Assembly: GCA_947044365.1 (NCBI GenBank)
Contig: OX345639.1
Span: 7,373,718 to 7,437,717, forward strand
DNA: 64,000 nucleotides
From: Petrosia ficiformis
Lineage: Eukaryota > Porifera > Demospongiae > Haplosclerida > Petrosiidae
Direction of reading: 5' to 3'
The notes below the pieces were generated by a model. That model searched no databases, had not been told where the DNA came from, and saw only the letters and a program-made list of their open reading frames with translations. A program made the position numbers and the translations under genes. Of this stretch, positions 1-64,000 are shown one piece after another; positions within the stretch are counted from its first letter, which is position 1, and each line of letters starts with the position of its first letter.

Positions 1-6
1 GCTTAC

Positions 7-62306
<62,300 letters not shown>

Positions 62307-62765
62307 CTATAATCAGATACAAAATATGTTCTTAATACAGTACAGCCAAAAATTATATGTAATATAGGCAGGTAAATATAATTATATCAACTATAAATAT
62401 ACTGAATATAGGCAAAATTAGACTATAATTTTATATAGTATGATCATCCAATACAAACTCCCATTTGTGATTAGGTTGTATATACTGTATATAGACCTCA
62501 AAGCAGGTCTATAAATGGGTATATACATTATTAACAACTGACAACAGTGCAAATAGATGATGAATTAAAACAAATATACATAAACTTCTGATAAAGTGAA
62601 TACATACAGTGTATGTTGTAAAACTGTTATTGCAATAATAATTTGTTTGAGTTAATGATGTCACTATTATACTATATATTATAATTATATAGTATGCTAG
62701 CAGGTCCTATATACAAAATATAGGACCTGACTTTGTGTCCGATGATGTGATATAGCCTATATAAA

Positions 62766-62770
62766 ATACA

Positions 62771-62852
<82 letters not shown>
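62766..62852. repeat. CATA then AT microsatellite
   Basis: About eight CATA units pass into a pure AT run upstream of the first visible M8 exon. Confidence 0.95.
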
Positions 62853-62856
<4 letters not shown>

Positions 62857-63042
62857 GATATGGCGAAACATCAAAGTAAACCACAGGTTTATAGATGAGA
62901 TATAGCACCCTGTGGTCAGATATAAAACCTGCCGTCGAAACAGACTACAAGAAAACAACGCTTACCTTCTCCAAAGTGCAGACAAAACGGTAGGAGAAGC
63001 AACAAACAATAACAAAGGTCTTGTCTTTTGGGAAATATATTA

Positions 63043-63142
63043 ATTATAACACGCCTACTTGTGCTATATCAGATTTATAATCACCTCGCCCTCGTGCCCG
63101 GGGATTATAATTCTGATATAGCACTCCTAGGCGTGTTATAAT
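63043..63142. repeat. 100-bp palindrome
   Basis: Arms of about 43 bp begin ATTATAACACGCCTA and meet at TTATAATCACC. The loop contains CTCGCCCTCGTGCCCG. Same plan as 41307-41421. Confidence 0.88.
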
Positions 63143-63395
63143 GTATACATATATACCATAGCTAACAGCCACATCAAAGTTACTGACAGGTGTTATATAC
63201 GCGATATACACCCAACCATAGGTGGATATGTAGCCACAGGGCTGATATAAGACCTATAATGATATTCATAATAGATTGCATCAGTCTGAGCAGGCACAGT
63301 CAAGTCGTAAATTGAAAAGAGTTGGAGTCGAGTTTTTTACTAATGGAAAAAGAAGCGTAGAGCCGTAGAACATTGATGTACATGTTAGGTATAGA

Positions 63396-63528
63396 ATATA
63401 TTATATGTAGCATGGCTTCTCGGTGTGTATCAGCCCTCAGCTTCGCATCGGGTTGCTATCTCGGGGTTCAGGTCTGATATTGCTGATATACACCTCGAAG
63501 CCATGTTATATATATAATATATCTCATA
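63396..63528. repeat. Palindrome
   Basis: CATGGCTTCTCGGTGTGTAT pairs with ATACACCTCGAAGCCATG, with AT-rich extensions on both sides. Confidence 0.8.
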
Positions 63529-63715
63529 ATGAGATTCATAGCCCATAATTTCTATGGGGCGTGTAAGTTTATAATTCTCATATAAACCTCAAAATAGGTT
63601 GATATTTTAAAATATCAACCTTGTGAAACTCGACGGCGATTTCTTACGGACTCAATGACAATCTCTTGCAGGACAATCCAAGGTATGAATCTCATTCTAA
63701 AATATATCAGATATA

Positions 63716-63846
63716 ACATGTTTCATCTGTCTATATGCGTTATATAAACCTGCCAACTCGGATGATATCACCCTCGGGCTACGCCCTCAGGTGATATCTT
63801 ACCTCGTGGCAGGTTTATATAACGCATATAGACCTCTGAAACATGA
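63716..63846. repeat. Palindrome
   Basis: CTATATGCGTTATATAAACC and GGTTTATATAACGCATATAG arms (63731-63831) with outer pairing ACATGTTTCA/GAAACATG. Loop CCTCGGGCTACGCCCTCAGG. Confidence 0.88.
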
Positions 63847-63869
63847 TATATATAACACATATGTATTAG

Positions 63870-63992
63870 ATATAGCACTGGTGTGAGTGTTGTACAGGAA
63901 ATAATGCACGAGGGGTGGGGTCAAAGACCTATACAGCACGAGGCATAGCCAAGTGCTGTATGAGTTTCTTGACCTCACTCCAAGTGCTATAT
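63870..63992. repeat. Palindrome
   Basis: TATAGCACT at the left pairs with AGTGCTATA at the right. An inner arm GACCTATACAGCAC pairs with GTGCTGTATGAG. Loop GAGGCATAGCC. Confidence 0.8.
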
Positions 63993-64000
63993 TTTCCAGT

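Larger units (their letters stand above)
62307..64000. other. No gene seen; palindrome-rich region upstream of the visible M8 exons
   Basis: Probably intron or 5' flank of the M8 gene. It holds microsatellites and at least five palindromes, with no convincing exon. An apparent donor after TTTGGAGAAG at 62966 lacks an acceptor. Confidence 0.6.

Noticed and set aside
62940..62990. Possible extra M8 exon with a good donor near 62966
   Set aside because: No AG acceptor or M8-like sequence upstream; it lies in the palindrome-rich region.

Overview
This is an AT-rich, intron-rich animal sequence. The domain mix (very large SRCR arrays with somatomedin-B-like, DOMON and M8 peptidase modules), the palindromic repeats and the short symmetrical exons point to a sponge, most likely a demosponge such as Amphimedon. 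The organism call is inference from gene content, not from a marker gene.

Almost all real coding sequence lies on the minus strand, so it reads from high to low coordinates. I reconstructed 78 exons between 62306 and 7 from AG/GT boundaries. From the DOMON repeats downward every intron is phase 1 except the two inside each DOMON repeat, so modules can be added or lost without breaking the frame. Read 5' to 3', the order is: the C-terminal part of a leishmanolysin-like (M8) metallopeptidase (62.3-60.4 kb); three tandem DOMON domains (60.0-53.4 kb); a Cys-rich linker (53.0-52.5 kb); six canonical SRCR domains (52.0-41.1 kb); ten divergent SRCR domains (41.0-31.1 kb); a mixed block of Ser/Pro linkers, somatomedin-B-like (SMB) modules and three SRCRs (30.1-24.6 kb); four nearly identical canonical SRCRs (23.8-13.7 kb); and two linker exons followed by repeated SMB/SRCR/linker units that run off the left edge (9.2 kb to 1). 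The coding total is about 12.6 kb, or about 4,200 codons, and is open at both ends. I saw no internal signal peptide exon, terminal stop exon or transmembrane exon. One giant secreted or surface protein is therefore possible, but several adjacent genes cannot be excluded.

The introns carry many mobile-element remnants: a RecQ-like helicase pseudogene (12.9-11.7 kb), a 1.7-kb element with about 210-bp inverted repeats (9.5-11.2 kb), a decayed reverse transcriptase on the plus strand (14.2-16.1 kb), a hAT element with an 8-bp target duplication (37.4-38.0 kb), hAT-type MITEs, and an intact Crypton/KIAA1958-like N-terminal ORF on the plus strand (41.5-41.9 kb). There are also a 5 x 104-bp tandem array (31.3-31.8 kb), several long palindromes (30.7-31.06, 41.3-41.4 and 62.5-64 kb), and microsatellites.

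The array grows by visible tandem duplication: DOMON units of about 2.0-2.4 kb, a 4.25-kb SRCR duplication that carried a MITE with it, and SMB/SRCR units at 1-5 kb. The likely role is extracellular recognition or adhesion, inferred from domain families only.
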